From Marasmius tenuissimus (lineage: Eukaryota; Basidiomycota; Agaricomycetes; Agaricales; Marasmiaceae), in assembly GCA_029532415.1 (NCBI GenBank), contig JAQOTA010000060.1, positions 2,232,001-2,296,000 on the forward strand: DNA of 64,000 nt, written 5' to 3'. Positions 19,425-30,285 of this stretch are shown here, piece after piece. Under the pieces are notes generated by a model. It saw only the letters and a program-made list of their open reading frames with translations, searched no databases and was not told the DNA's origin. How positions within the stretch are numbered: the first letter of the stretch is position 1; each line of letters opens with the position of its first letter. The translations under genes and the position numbers were made by a program.

Positions 19425-20194
19425 CATCGATGGTCTACAATTTGGAGGTTTGCTGATGCCATGTCACACTGTGTCCAGGTATGAGCCTGATCTATCATAC
19501 AGTCTGGATTCATGAATGGGCAGATTGATTGAGCATGCAGAGATATAATATGTACAGAATGGTAAAGGGGGGATGGAGGGCACCAAATCACTGAGAAACA
19601 AGCAGAGAACTGTTGGTGAGCGACTACTGTGTGGATGTTGTGAGAGGAGGGAATGGTGCTGAGTCATCATTCCCTCACTTGCTTGGAGTCTGATGCCGGT
19701 TTGTTCATCTTCACCTCAGAACCTTGAACCTCTCAAGTGGCAGTGAGTAGACTATCAGCTCTATTAGCATGAATATCCTGGTTACAAGTCCCCACATAAC
19801 CATGGGCCAATTGCCCATGCCCATGACTATGTCCATGGTGTTATTTACTGGGTCATATCTTCTATATATCAGTGAATTGGTAGTACAGAGGCAAACCTAG
19901 ATACAAAATGTTTAAGCAAAGCTGTCCTGTTCCTTGGCCACATTGTTGATCCACCCTCTTTGAGGACAAGCATATATGGGTACAAGGACCTTGTCAGAAT
20001 TTCTGTGTGATTTTACAGGATGCCCTGCATGAGTCTCACAACATTGTATGTGCTGGGCACAAAATCAACAAAGAACCCGGATATAAAAAATCACGTGCCC
20101 CACCAGTTTTGGCACTAAGTGCCCACAGCAACTTGCCTTTCTTGTTAGTCTCCCAAAGGCAGACTATAGTGAATGCGACACCCGTTCAGATATA

Positions 20195-20199
20195 GTCTG
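20195..20199. repeat. Target-site duplication GTCTG (left) of the copia element
   Basis: It is identical to 26287-26291, directly outside the two LTRs. Confidence 0.9.
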
Positions 20200-20457
20200 T
20201 GTTGAATCCGGACTACCGGATATATGGACCGTTGTATCGGGCCGCATATATGCTTCAATCGTTTCACTATGATCTATGCTATTCCTAGTCACTCCCGTTA
20301 TAGTAGCTACAGCCACCTCTGTATAGTATATAAGTAGCTCTGTATCTACATGCAATACTAGTACTTTTACTACTCTCGTTACTGCCTCTAAGCCTATCTC
20401 CAGGTGAGCTAGTCTGTCCCATGCTGCCACTGCGTGGGCAGGACCTCTGCCTCAACA
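20200..20457 (+). repeat. 5' LTR of the copia element (258 bp)
   Basis: It starts TGTTGAATCC and ends CTCAACA. A TATATAAG run lies at about 20325 and is the likely TATA box. Confidence 0.95.
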
Positions 20458-20469
20458 GGTTATGGGCCC
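20458..20469 (+). promoter_or_regulatory. Primer-binding site, initiator tRNA-Met anticodon half
   Basis: GGTTATGGGCCC begins at the first base after the LTR. It is complementary, allowing one G-U pair, to the anticodon-stem region of eukaryotic initiator tRNA-Met (around the CAU anticodon). Copia elements commonly use such half-tRNA primers. Confidence 0.6.
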
Positions 20470-20785
20470 CGGTGCCCTGTCGATGTGCCCTGCGATGGCA
20501 GCTCTCTAGGATGTGCACCTTTACTGTGTGCTGCCTATGATGATGCGCTTTTGTGGTCGTTGCACTCGATAACCATCGTGACTGCTTAATCGCTGTCGTG
20601 ATGGGCAGACCGTTAACACCGGTTCTGGACCTGTGAAGTCGACATCTTCATTGATGTTTGACGATGGTGGACTGTGTCCTCAACAACGATCGATGGCTAT
20701 CGCCGTTGACCGTGCAGTGATTTCTTTTATCATTGCTTATGATGATGAACCTATGCTGATCGTTGTTTTATTACTCCAGATCGCT

Positions 20786-23700
20786 ATGGCTCCTGTTATG
20801 TCTACCCTTATCCCCACTGTTGAAGTCTTCAGCGGTGTCAACTGGCGCAAGTGGTCCAAGGGTCTTGGTACCTATGCGATGATCAACGAGTTCTACGACC
20901 ATTATACCAACGACGATCCTGAACCTACTGAACCTGATAAACCTAAAGAACCAGCAGAGCCCAAGTCAACTACTCGCACTGTCACTGTTGCTGCTACAAC
21001 TACAACTGAAGCGACTACACGCACGGAGACGGTCTCTCCTACCGACGCTCAGATGCAGCAGTATGCTAGGGACCTGGAGCAGTATGCTAACGCTTTGGAG
21101 AGGTATGAGAAGGAGGTTCTCAGGTATGAGAAGGATAATCGACGTTGGAAGAAGTATGAATTCAAGGCCATGGGTGCACTACGTGCCACTACCACCATTG
21201 CCGTGCAGAGTATTATCGAGGATGATGATACGGCTTGGGGCGCTTGGGAGAAGATCAAGGCTCGTTATGGTCAACAGACCTCTGTGTCTGTTTGGGCTGA
21301 CTTCAAGTCGGTCATGGAGTTTCGTTTGTCCGGTGGTAACCCCGTTCCCGAGATTGCTAAACTCGAACTCCTATTCGGCCAGCTCACTGAAGCTCAGATC
21401 GATCTTCCTACTCTCGTCAGAGCCATGCTCCTCCTCTCGATCATTCCACAGTCATGGGCCAACGCTCGTGAATTCGCTACCAATGGTAACTCGCCAGCTG
21501 AACTTACTTTCGAAGTGGCTCGTGATGCCGTCATTAACCACTACGAATCCCGCAAACCCGCTCCTCTTGCGTCGCACATTTCTTCTGTCAAGAAGAAGGA
21601 CAAGGACCCGAAGTTTAACCAACAGTCTAATCCTCCTTCGTCGACGTCTAACAATAACAACCAATCTAAGAACGACAACGACCAGAAGAAGAAGAACAAC
21701 CGACGTGGCAGGAAGAAGAAGGGTGATTCTCAGGACAACAAGGGTGACTCCTCTCACAAGGGTCATTCTCATATCGCTTCCCTCTCTCATTTGTCCATCT
21801 CTTCACCCCCCATCGTTCCTGATACTCCATCTGTCGTACATCCCGCGGACCGATCCCGGGATCCACTCCACATGCAGCGTTTCTCCGGTGCTACCTCTGG
21901 TGGTACTGTTTTTGAGAATGCTCAGGCTGCTCGCAGTCTTGCCGATCGTCTTGGTGTTCCCAAGTATGCCCACGTCCTTGAACCTATGGAACAGGGATAT
22001 GCGGCTGCTTCCTCTTCCTCCCTCAAGCATCGTATTGATGGTCCCTTCTCCACTGCTCCACCTGCAAAGCGTGCTAAGAGCGTCGAGAAGGTTTACGACC
22101 TCTATGATTCTTTCTATGAGGACTCCGACTCTGAGCGTGAGGATCGTATTGCGTTGAACGCTGTAAACAATTCTTTGCGAACGGAGATTGCGAGTGGAAG
22201 TGCCATGGACGTTGACAGCAAGATCGCAGATGCCGCTGGTTTTTCCGACGATGTTGAGTACGATTCAGTCTCCATCGGATCTGAGGAATCTGACAATGAC
22301 AGGCAAGTGCCTTATCTCAGTCTTTCTTCTAACACTGATACGAACCTACAGTGCGCCGCTTTATTAGCCGCTTCTAAACGTAGTAGTTCGGATATCATGT
22401 CCCGTATGAAATTTGCGCAATTTATTGGTGATCACTTTGCCACATGTGCCAATTGTAAGGGAAAGAAGGCGACTGGAAACTCGCAAGAGTGGATCGTCGA
22501 TTCAGGTGCTTCATCGCACTTTACTTATGATCTCGAAGATTTTGCCGAGTATGAACCCATGAACAATGGACCGCAGCTAAACACTGCACAGAAGGACAAC
22601 CCTATCCAAATCAAGGGAAAAGGGACTGTGTTCATCTCTCATTCTGTTGAAGGATCTGATGGTCGTATGGAGGAACGCATTACGCGACTCTATCCTGTCT
22701 ATTATGTTCCGCTTCTGTCAATTCGACTTCTCTCGCTTGGAGAATTCTTGCAAGGTGGTCTGCAAGTACACGGATCATCTAGCAAATTGGCTTTTTATCA
22801 AAAGGGTCGACGCCAATCATTGGTATCTTACCCGCTCATGCCTGGTCAAACCATTTATTGGGTTAGCTCGCAGAAAGCCTCTGCTCGTAGCTTAATGGCC
22901 AAGTCAACGATGGATAAAGTTGACTACAAAGTTCTACACAGACGTTTCGGACATTGTTCAGACAAGGCTCTAGATAAAGCTCGGAAGCATACTAAGAACT
23001 TCCCGGAATTCGACCGAAAACCGAAGAAAACCCGCTTATGCCGAGGATGTGCAGAAGGAAAGATGCACTCCAGATCGTTCCCTGACTCCACTACCCATGC
23101 CTCGAAACCCTTCGAAAAGATCCACTCCGACCTCAAACAATTCCCCACTGAGTCATACCACAAATACAAATGGTATATGTCGTTTGTTGACGACTGTACT
23201 TCACATGGCTGGACAATGCTCATGCGACGCAAATCTGACTCTGTCAAGATGCTCCGTGACTTTATCGCTATGGTGAAGGTACAATTCGGTGTTGATATTA
23301 AGGAATGGATGTCCGATGGAGGGGGAGAGTACAAATCGGATGCCTTCGATGATGTACTAAAGGAGCATGGTATCAAAATTCTGACCAGCATTCCATATAC
23401 GCCGGAACAGAATGGTCGTGCAGAACGGTTCAATCGGACCATTGTCAAGAAAGCTCAAGCTCTTCGCTTTGATGCTTGTCTTCCACCTTCTTGGTGGGAA
23501 TTCTGTGTGTTGCACGCTGTTGCACTTCACAATTGGACGCCGTCCCAGCGTTTACGTTGGTTGACCCCGCATGAGAAGTTGCATGGCAGTGCACCGGATG
23601 TTTCGGATCTTCGAGTATTTGGATGTGCAGCGTATGCGTTTATTCCGGAAAAGCGTCGAGTTAACAAGTTATCTCCGCGTTCGGAACTGATGACCTTTAT

Positions 23701-25987
23701 CAGTTTTCAGGAAGGCATGAAAGGATATGTCTTTATGAAGATGTCCAATAATGCTATCTTCAAAAGCGCTACTGCTCTGTTCGATGAAAATTTGTTCCCG
23801 AAGTGTTCTGATAAGAAACCGCGTGGCTTTACCCCGGTGGGTGAAATCCCTGAAATACCGCCGGTATTGGGTGAAAATCCCAACTTCTCTTCGGATAGTG
23901 ATGATGATTCGTCTGATGACGATCTTTATCCTCCCGAGAACCTTCCAAAGCAATCGGAATCTCCTCATGACGATGATGGAGATGGTACTGTACCTCAGGG
24001 TGAACGTCAACACTCTGATCCTGATCCTCCGTTCCAGCCTCCCAGGCCACCTACACCTGTGGGTGGTAAAGAGCAGACTCCGCCGCCAAGGCGTTCAGGC
24101 AGGAAACGGACGGGTACTAAGCAACCTGATAACGTATTTGGTGAACAACGAGACCCAAATAATCCCTCGCGCATTGTGCGTGTTATGGAGAAAAATTCTA
24201 CATGGAGAGATGCCACGGGTGATAGAGAACCCATGGATCCGCCTACTACTCGTAGGAGAGGCAGACCTAGAAAAGTTCCTGGGACTAATCGTGCCAGTCT
24301 GTCTACCATGTGTAACTCCAGGGGGAGTCAGCCCGATAGCTTAGTACAACAATTATCCCAGGAAGGGGGAGTAGGTTTCATGATTTATCTGTTAAATCGG
24401 GCAGTTCCCGTTCACGATGACCTCACCGATATGTCTAACGTTCGAGAGTGGACTCTCTGTGACATACTGAAGCTGCCTGCTGAGCAGCAGAGAGAATGGA
24501 AGGCCGCTTGCCGCGATGAACTAGAGGCTCTTCGCAAGCGCAAGGTCTTCGAATTGGTTGACCTACCTAAAGGTCGCAAGGCTGTCAAAAACAGATGGGT
24601 GTTTGACGTTAAGTCAGACGGTCGAAAGAAAGCTCGACTTGTTGCCAAGGGTTTCTCTCAGGTCGAAGGTGTTGACTTTGATGAGATCTTCTCACCAGTT
24701 GTGCGGTTTGAAACTGTACGGATGATGCTCGCACTTGCAGCTCTCAAAAACTGGCACATTCAAGCATTGGATGTGAAGAACGCCTTTCTTTATGGTGAAC
24801 TTAAAGAAGAGATCTATATGGATCAACCTGAAGGTTTCAAGGTTAAGGGTCAGGAAGGCAAAGTCTATCGCCTTCGCCGTGCATTATATGGACTGAAGCA
24901 AGCCGCTCTTGAGTGGTGGCGTGCTCTCAGCTCGTCCATGGAAGTAATGGGCTTCAAACGCTTAACTTCTGATGCAGGTCTCTTCATCTGCAAAGATCGT
25001 GAGACTGGTGAAGAATGTATCGCGTTGATCTATGTCGATGATGCATTATTCCTTGGACCCAACAAAGCCTTTGTCGAAAAGAAGAAAGCCGAGTTTATGG
25101 CGCATTGGGAATGCCGTGATCCTGGAGAAGTTAAAGAGTTCTTGCGCATGCGTATTCGTCGCAGAGGCCGTAAAATCCTTCTTGACCAGACCGACTACTT
25201 GAAGAAGGTCTTGAAGCGATTTGGCATGCAGAATGCAAAAGCTGCAGATACTCCTCTTCCCGCCGGCTATATTCCACAACCCAACGAAGGTTCTGTTGAT
25301 CCCGAACGTCACGCTCGATATCAATCAGTGATTGGATCGCTTCTGTATATCATGCTTGGCACTCGTCCAGATATTGCCTACGCTGTTACAAAGCTTTCAC
25401 AATTCTCTGCTAATCCACCGGAGGATCACCTGAAGAAGGCGCTTTATATTTGCCGCTATCTTGCAGGAACTCCAGACTATGCATTGGTCTATGATGGAGC
25501 CTCTGACGGAGGTTTACTAGCATTCACTGATTCTGATTGGGCTGCTGATCCTATCAAGCGTCGGTCGATCACGGGCTATTTTTTCAAATTGGCAGGTGGC
25601 ATCTTCTGTTGGCAATCACGCGCCCAGAAGACTGTTGCGCTTTCATCCACTGAAGCTGAATACATGGCGCTATCCGACTGTAGTCGTCAAGCTGTGTGGA
25701 TTCGACAGTTACTCTCTGAACTTGGGATTGATATGACTCCCGTACCAATATGTGGAGACAATCAAGGCTCGATTTTTATCACCTCTAACCCAGTTCAAGA
25801 ACGTCGCACCAAACACATTGATATTCACTATCACTACATTCACGAATGTGTTTCAGACTGCAAGGTCAATCTTTTCTTTATTGACGGTGCCTACAATCCT
25901 GCGGACATGTTTACCAAGAATTTGGGTCATATCAAGTTCTCCGCTTTTAGAGAACATCTTGGACTTGAATTTTATTCGTCCGAATAG
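20786..25987 (+). CDS. Copia Gag-Pol polyprotein
   Basis: The frame is open from before 20633, but the ATG at 20786 (MAPVMSTLIPTVEVF) lies just before the conserved Gag start (FSGVNWRKW) and has a good context; it gives 1733 residues. Order: Gag with an Asn/Lys-rich basic tail and only a CANC half-knuckle instead of a full CCHC; protease DSGASSH at about residue 572; integrase HHCC zinc site and DDE core (HSDLKQ, MSDGGGEYKS, TPEQNGRAERFN) about 712-880; acidic/Pro-rich linker; reverse transcriptase (about 1260-1500) with intact YVDD at about 1416; RNase H (LSSTEAEYMALSD, GDNQGSI) to about 1710. All catalytic motifs checked are present. Protease, integrase, RT and RNase H are made from one precursor without a frameshift. 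Confidence 0.95.
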   Translation: MAPVMSTLIPTVEVFSGVNWRKWSKGLGTYAMINEFYDHYTNDDPEPTEPDKPKEPAEPKSTTRTVTVAATTTTEATTRTETVSPTDAQMQQYARDLEQYANALERYEKEVLRYEKDNRRWKKYEFKAMGALRATTTIAVQSIIEDDDTAWGAWEKIKARYGQQTSVSVWADFKSVMEFRLSGGNPVPEIAKLELLFGQLTEAQIDLPTLVRAMLLLSIIPQSWANAREFATNGNSPAELTFEVARDAVINHYESRKPAPLASHISSVKKKDKDPKFNQQSNPPSSTSNNNNQSKNDNDQKKKNNRRGRKKKGDSQDNKGDSSHKGHSHIASLSHLSISSPPIVPDTPSVVHPADRSRDPLHMQRFSGATSGGTVFENAQAARSLADRLGVPKYAHVLEPMEQGYAAASSSSLKHRIDGPFSTAPPAKRAKSVEKVYDLYDSFYEDSDSEREDRIALNAVNNSLRTEIASGSAMDVDSKIADAAGFSDDVEYDSVSIGSEESDNDRQVPYLSLSSNTDTNLQCAALLAASKRSSSDIMSRMKFAQFIGDHFATCANCKGKKATGNSQEWIVDSGASSHFTYDLEDFAEYEPMNNGPQLNTAQKDNPIQIKGKGTVFISHSVEGSDGRMEERITRLYPVYYVPLLSIRLLSLGEFLQGGLQVHGSSSKLAFYQKGRRQSLVSYPLMPGQTIYWVSSQKASARSLMAKSTMDKVDYKVLHRRFGHCSDKALDKARKHTKNFPEFDRKPKKTRLCRGCAEGKMHSRSFPDSTTHASKPFEKIHSDLKQFPTESYHKYKWYMSFVDDCTSHGWTMLMRRKSDSVKMLRDFIAMVKVQFGVDIKEWMSDGGGEYKSDAFDDVLKEHGIKILTSIPYTPEQNGRAERFNRTIVKKAQALRFDACLPPSWWEFCVLHAVALHNWTPSQRLRWLTPHEKLHGSAPDVSDLRVFGCAAYAFIPEKRRVNKLSPRSELMTFISFQEGMKGYVFMKMSNNAIFKSATALFDENLFPKCSDKKPRGFTPVGEIPEIPPVLGENPNFSSDSDDDSSDDDLYPPENLPKQSESPHDDDGDGTVPQGERQHSDPDPPFQPPRPPTPVGGKEQTPPPRRSGRKRTGTKQPDNVFGEQRDPNNPSRIVRVMEKNSTWRDATGDREPMDPPTTRRRGRPRKVPGTNRASLSTMCNSRGSQPDSLVQQLSQEGGVGFMIYLLNRAVPVHDDLTDMSNVREWTLCDILKLPAEQQREWKAACRDELEALRKRKVFELVDLPKGRKAVKNRWVFDVKSDGRKKARLVAKGFSQVEGVDFDEIFSPVVRFETVRMMLALAALKNWHIQALDVKNAFLYGELKEEIYMDQPEGFKVKGQEGKVYRLRRALYGLKQAALEWWRALSSSMEVMGFKRLTSDAGLFICKDRETGEECIALIYVDDALFLGPNKAFVEKKKAEFMAHWECRDPGEVKEFLRMRIRRRGRKILLDQTDYLKKVLKRFGMQNAKAADTPLPAGYIPQPNEGSVDPERHARYQSVIGSLLYIMLGTRPDIAYAVTKLSQFSANPPEDHLKKALYICRYLAGTPDYALVYDGASDGGLLAFTDSDWAADPIKRRSITGYFFKLAGGIFCWQSRAQKTVALSSTEAEYMALSDCSRQAVWIRQLLSELGIDMTPVPICGDNQGSIFITSNPVQERRTKHIDIHYHYIHECVSDCKVNLFFIDGAYNPADMFTKNLGHIKFSAFREHLGLEFYSSE

Positions 25988-26018
25988 ATGCTTCGTGCTC
26001 TACTTGTGCCGCACTTAG

Positions 26019-26028
26019 CGAGGGGGAG
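26019..26028 (+). promoter_or_regulatory. Polypurine tract of the copia element
   Basis: GCGAGGGGGAG-type purine run directly before the 3' LTR. It primes plus-strand synthesis. Confidence 0.7.
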
Positions 26029-26286
26029 TGTTGAATCCGGACTCCCGGATATATGGACCATTGTATCGGGCTGCATCTATGCTTCAATCGTTTCACTATG
26101 ATCTATGCTATTCCTAGTCACTCCCGTTATAGTAGCTACAGCCACCTCTGTATAGTATATAAGTAGCTCTGTATCTACATGCAATACTAGTACTTTTACT
26201 ACTCTCGTTACTGCCTCTAAGCCTATCTCCAGGTGAGCTAGTCTGTCCCATGCTGCCACTGCGTGGGCAGGACCTCTGCCTCAACA
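26029..26286 (+). repeat. 3' LTR of the copia element (258 bp)
   Basis: It is near-identical to 20200-20457 and is followed by TSD GTCTG at 26287-26291. Confidence 0.95.
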
Positions 26287-26291
26287 GTCTG
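26287..26291. repeat. Target-site duplication GTCTG (right) of the copia element
   Basis: It is the second copy of the five bases at 20195-20199. Confidence 0.9.
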
Positions 26292-27238
26292 CTAGTTATC
26301 GTGCCCACCTCCCTGTGGGAACTTTTGCACCCAATTTCCCACAGCCTTTGCTCTCTGGCCACACAGATGATAGCTATGTTCTGCGTCTCTTTGCCTCTGT
26401 GTGGTCTAAGCTTTGCTCAAAAGGCCTTTAGCAGCCTTCTCACAGGCTTTCATGAAGCCAGCTGGCGTAATCAATGAGGATATTGGGCCCATTGGGCTCG
26501 GTAGCAGGTAGAGCGAGCGGTGAGTAATAGGTATTACGTTTGACATTACTACGTTGTCCAATCAGATCGGGGGACCGAATGGGTCGAGTGTGGGGGCTGC
26601 TCACTGGAGTTCGTGCATTATTTGGTGTGGCTGAAGGACGTTATCAGTTATAAGAGGCTGAGTGTACTGCTAGAGTGCATATAGTCGCACTTATCAGAGC
26701 AGAACGCGTTGATTTTGCCCTTCCTGACCCAGCTTGCGACGCAACGACACCGAGTTGAATATTACACGTGATATAAAAAAAGTTCCCACCAGGACAGTGG
26801 GGGTTTAACTTATAGACTACTTTCTTGTTGCCTCCATTGCAGAATTTCATTCCTCCGCCCACAGCATGCCTCACTCATCAAATAAAAATGGCTGTGAGGG
26901 CTTGATGAAGCTACAGAAATATAAAGAAGATAAAGAAGCTTGAAATACTGTAGGTATAGCCCATTTGGGGCAATTTTGACCAATTTTCCAGCATGTTTGA
27001 TTTTTTGGGAGGCAACAAGACCACGCATTACTCAGACGTGTTGACCATCATATTCGGGATATTCAACAACTGTATCATTTTTTAAAAAACCGCTTGAAGA
27101 AATATACCCTAGCGAGCTCAGAGTTTGGATTTTTCGTGTCCGGGTTCGCCTCTGTACCAGGTGTAGGTATGATGCTTTATACGCCATAAGCCGAGAATTT
27201 TGGTTTTCTCACCAACAATAGACACATGCCATAAGCCC
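26292..27238. other. Intergenic DNA between transposon block and gene-dense region
   Basis: No coding frame resembles a known protein. It contains short inverted stretches around 27000-27080 but nothing that can be named. It marks the edge of the repeat block. Confidence 0.4.
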
Positions 27239-28187
27239 CTAATTGGTCTTCACTTTCCCGCCCCCAAAGGCCTTTCTCCTCTGCTTAATCATATGGGTAT
27301 ACATCACATACAAACCTGGAAAATAGAACATCGTCAACACGGCGAGAGTCGATATATCAAAGGGTTACGAGAACATACCCGGCCACCAAATGAGAAACAA
27401 AACACCTCTAAAGTAGTCGTACAGACTCCACTTTCCTTCTAGAGGCGACGAGCTCGGCAACGAGGCGAAGTTGATGAACGCTTCAGAGCTTGCCCCGAGG
27501 GGGTATAGGACATAAAAGGTCGTGTATCGTAGGTACGTCAAGAGTTTGGGTGGAGGATAGGTAGGCGCCGTGAGGGAAAACGCGTAGAACGAGTACCGGA
27601 TGACCTCGGTCAATGACCACGCGAAGACCATGGATGTGTAGAGGGGATTGATCCGGACCTAAACGGATACAAAGTGAGTGATTGATAAGAAAAGAAGCGT
27701 CAAGAGTACGCACGGAGGGATATTGTGCCACCACACCCCAAACCAAAAACAATCTACTCGACACCTGCATAACCGTTGTGGGTAACGGGCTCCGGACGAA
27801 GCCGAGCATGACGTGAAGAATTTCCAAGACCGCAGCCGATTGCACGAGGGCGGTGGTCTCACCAACTTGTGCGTAAGTTGTCGCGGTTCGGTAATAGGCT
27901 GGTAGAAGGAATTTGGGGATTTGCGACTCGAAAGCATTGTTCAATGGCTTGAATTTAGGTTTTGACCACGAAAGGAACGCTGGAATGAATCGAGAAAAGG
28001 AGGATGAGGGCTCCGTTGCGGAAGGGAAGAAGAGGTGAAGCAAGGTAACAACGAGGACGTATGACCAGCCGAGTGTTGAGAGGACATTGTAGGCAATGAG
28101 ATAGTATTTCACGAACGGTTTGGGACCTTTTGACTTTGCGGGAACGGGAGGGGGTGTGGCATTCTGGGTGTCCTTGGACTTGGCCAT
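27239..28187 (-). CDS. PHS1: Very-long-chain 3-hydroxyacyl-CoA dehydratase (PHS1/HACD family)
   Basis: Three exons (28187-27714, 27658-27379, 27315-27239; introns 55 and 63 nt) give 276 residues. This ER membrane enzyme removes water from 3-hydroxyacyl-CoA, the third step of very-long-chain fatty-acid elongation. It has the family's hydrophobic helices, the conserved LEILHVMLGFVRSPL and WSLTEVIRYSFYA blocks (the latter carries the catalytic Tyr and Glu), and a basic C-terminus like the ER-retention tails of the family (YTHMIKQRRKA...). The ATG at 28187 (CACCATGG) is preferred over an upstream GTG. Length is close to that of the yeast protein's core. Confidence 0.93.
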
Positions 28188-28320
28188 GGTGGTCACGGCG
28201 AAAAAGATTTTCTTACGGTAACCAACCCAAATTTCGTTGCTTGCTCAATTGTTGAAACGTTGATTTGTTGCCAGGCATAAAATAGACGAATGTATTCAGG
28301 CCAGTATCATGATTGTACTG

Positions 28321-29513
28321 CTATGATTTTTTATCCTTCTCCTTCGCAGAGCCCTTTTTCTTCTTCTTCACGCTCGTCTCCTCGTCCAAATCCGCATTCT
28401 TTCGCTTCTTTTTCTTCTTCTCCTGTCCTGCCTGACGTTCAGCCTCAGCTTCCGCCCGTTTCTTGGCTTCGTCTGCCTTCTTTCCGAGTGCCGCAAAAGT
28501 ATCTTTATCACCATCGCTATCAAGTTCATCGCCCTCCTCCTCTTCGGGTGTCAATTCACGAAGTTGGCTGTCGACCTGCACCTTTTCTGCGTCCGAAGTT
28601 TCCGAAACTTTCCCTGTCGGTACATGTAGCGGAGAGAATGGATCGTCTTGTATGGATCCCAACAATGACAACATTTCGTTGGCAATAGTGAGGCTACATC
28701 AAGGTCAACTTGAGTCTAAGAGAGAAAATGGCCACGACGTACCCGACGACAGTAAACGTTAACTTTCCATCTTCATCGCCCAGTTGAGCATTTGTATCTT
28801 TGCGTACCCACCTCCCTCCACTATCTTCCGCTTCTTTCTCCTCATCGTCGGCCCCCTCTTCTTGTGCAGCACCGCCAAACTCCGGATCATTTTCAGCCGG
28901 CCCATACTCAAATTCATACTGTTCGGTGGGTATATGGTGTCGGGGTATAGATACGTTGAATGTTTTGTGGACCAGTAATGAGACGTGATCCGGCGAACAC
29001 AGATTTATCTTCCCAACTGAAAGATGGGGGATGTAAATCGCAGTCCGAGCCCAGTAACCGATCAGACTCACCGAGTTTCATTCCCATTCTCGGCCTCCAG
29101 ACAGTCGCGTCGAACGATATTTTGCATATCAAGAAAGGGCAGTCGCCTTTTATACTCGCCGTCTGCTCCAAGAATTCCAAGTTCGAGTGGGAGAGTACCA
29201 CGCCCTCAAACGCGGGGATATATCTAGAAATCGCGGTTGAGTAAAGAAGCACGGCCACGCAGTGAGACGAGAAGAGTACATGCCTCATCAGCATAGAGTC
29301 CAGCATCTCTGCCACGCCCGACTTTGGATCGATGCTGAATATCGGGGGAACAGATACCGCAAGCGAAGCCTTCACTACTTGAAACTCGGTCTCCTTTCCT
29401 TTTCCCTTCTTGTCCGTCTTCGTCTTGCCTGAATGCTTGATCTTTTTTGAAGGTGCATCTGCGCCAGATTCCGAGTGTTTTCGCTTTCTAGTCGAGTGTG
29501 TAGTGTGAGGCAT
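28321..29513 (-). CDS. RPA43: DNA-directed RNA polymerase I subunit RPA43
   Basis: Four exons (29513-29284, 29223-29072, 29016-28743, 28693-28321) give 342 residues. This stalk subunit of RNA polymerase I binds the initiation factor Rrn3 for rRNA transcription in the nucleolus. Seen: a basic Lys-rich N-terminus; the SHS2/Rpb7-like N-terminal domain (LMRYIPAFEGVVL, LEFLEQTASIKGDCPF); an OB fold (VGKINLCSPDHVSLLVHKTF, NVSIPRHHIP); then a lysine-rich tail typical of fungal RPA43. Intron 1 keeps the conserved LMRYIPAFEG only if its donor is GC (AG|GCATGT), so it is a GC-AG intron. Introns are 60, 55 and 49 nt. The gene is head to head with PAM16, 107 bp apart. Confidence 0.9.
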
Positions 29514-29620
29514 GGTCAAGGGTGGAGTTGTAAGTAACTTGTTACCGAGGGAAAGTCAGATTTTTTTTCGCGCACGTGCCAATTACCGCGACTTGTGCAG
29601 CTTTGCCGTTTGCCTCCACC
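29514..29620. promoter_or_regulatory. Shared divergent promoter of RPA43 and PAM16
   Basis: Only 107 bp separates the two start codons, so the two genes must share or overlap their promoters. No clear TATA box is seen. Confidence 0.5.
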
Positions 29621-30285
29621 ATGGTCAGTTTCGTTTGTCTATTTTTCTGTCTCGCTGCCCTACTCACTTACTGGGTCTCAGGCTTCTCCTCGTGTTATAG
29701 TCCAAATTGTGCTTACAGGATCAAAAATCTTGGGCAAGGCATTCCTTGAAGCTGGACGGCAGGCCGTAAAAAGTACGACAACAACTCAAGCTCCTTTGCT
29801 TTTGCTCATTGCCTCCATACAGATGCAAAGCACAAGCCTGCTGGTGGAATAGCAGGCTCTGACGTTGCTGGCGTCGGGAACGCGACCACTGGATCCATGA
29901 CAGACCAGTTGACACGGCAGCACAGAATGACTCTTGACGAGGCTCATTTAATTCTTAATGCCAAACGAGGAGAGGAAATGGAGAGAATATTAGCTGTGAG
30001 TGCTCTATTCCGTTCTTTTTCTCTCACAAATAGCTCACAAGCCACCAGAACTACGAACATTTGTTCAAAGCCAACACCGCTGCCCCTCCGCCTGCACCCA
30101 GTCATGGAAAAGCAAAGGCACCTCCGGCTCATTCACATTATGTCCAATCCAAGGTCGTCCGTGCTAAAGAACGAATAGAAGCCGAACACAAAATTGCCAA
30201 CGAAAAGCCGGTAGAGAATACCTCCACCCCGACACCCGACTCACAACCTCCGCCTCCCTCACAGGGTCCTGGAGCTTCCAGTTAA
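29621..30285 (+). CDS. PAM16: Mitochondrial import motor subunit PAM16 (TIM16)
   Basis: Four exons (29621-29623, 29682-29772, 29823-29995, 30049-30285; introns 58, 50, 53 nt) give 167 residues. Exon 1 codes only for the start Met. Pam16 is a J-like protein on the matrix side of the inner membrane that holds Pam18 at the TIM23 channel. Seen: the N-terminal hydrophobic helix with the conserved KILGKAFLEAGRQAVK, then the degenerate J domain (MTLDEAHLILNAKRG, NYEHLFKAN) lacking an HPD motif, and a helix YVQSKVVRAKERIEAE. The Pro-rich tail is longer than in yeast. Confidence 0.92.

Larger units (their letters stand above)
16381..20194. other. Repeat-derived DNA with no intact gene
   Basis: The stretch holds a direct repeat pair (16622-16797 and 19251-19424), a decayed LTR (about 18438-18985) and a 135-codon open frame (16675-17082). 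No other coding sequence could be supported. Short C/T-rich and G/A-rich blocks around 17400-17760 may be further LTR debris. Confidence 0.5.
20200..26286 (+). mobile_element. Complete Ty1/copia retrotransposon
   Basis: This 6.1-kb element has 258-bp LTRs, a half-tRNA primer site, one uninterrupted gag-pol frame, a purine tract and a 5-bp TSD. The LTRs differ at only about five positions by eye. With the intact frame, this suggests a recent insertion that may still be able to move. Confidence 0.96.

Noticed and set aside
20988..22157. 389-codon plus-strand frame inside the copia gag region
   Set aside because: It is a +1 shadow of Gag; the translation is Ser/Leu/Arg-rich with no Gag or other motif, while the main frame carries all known domains.
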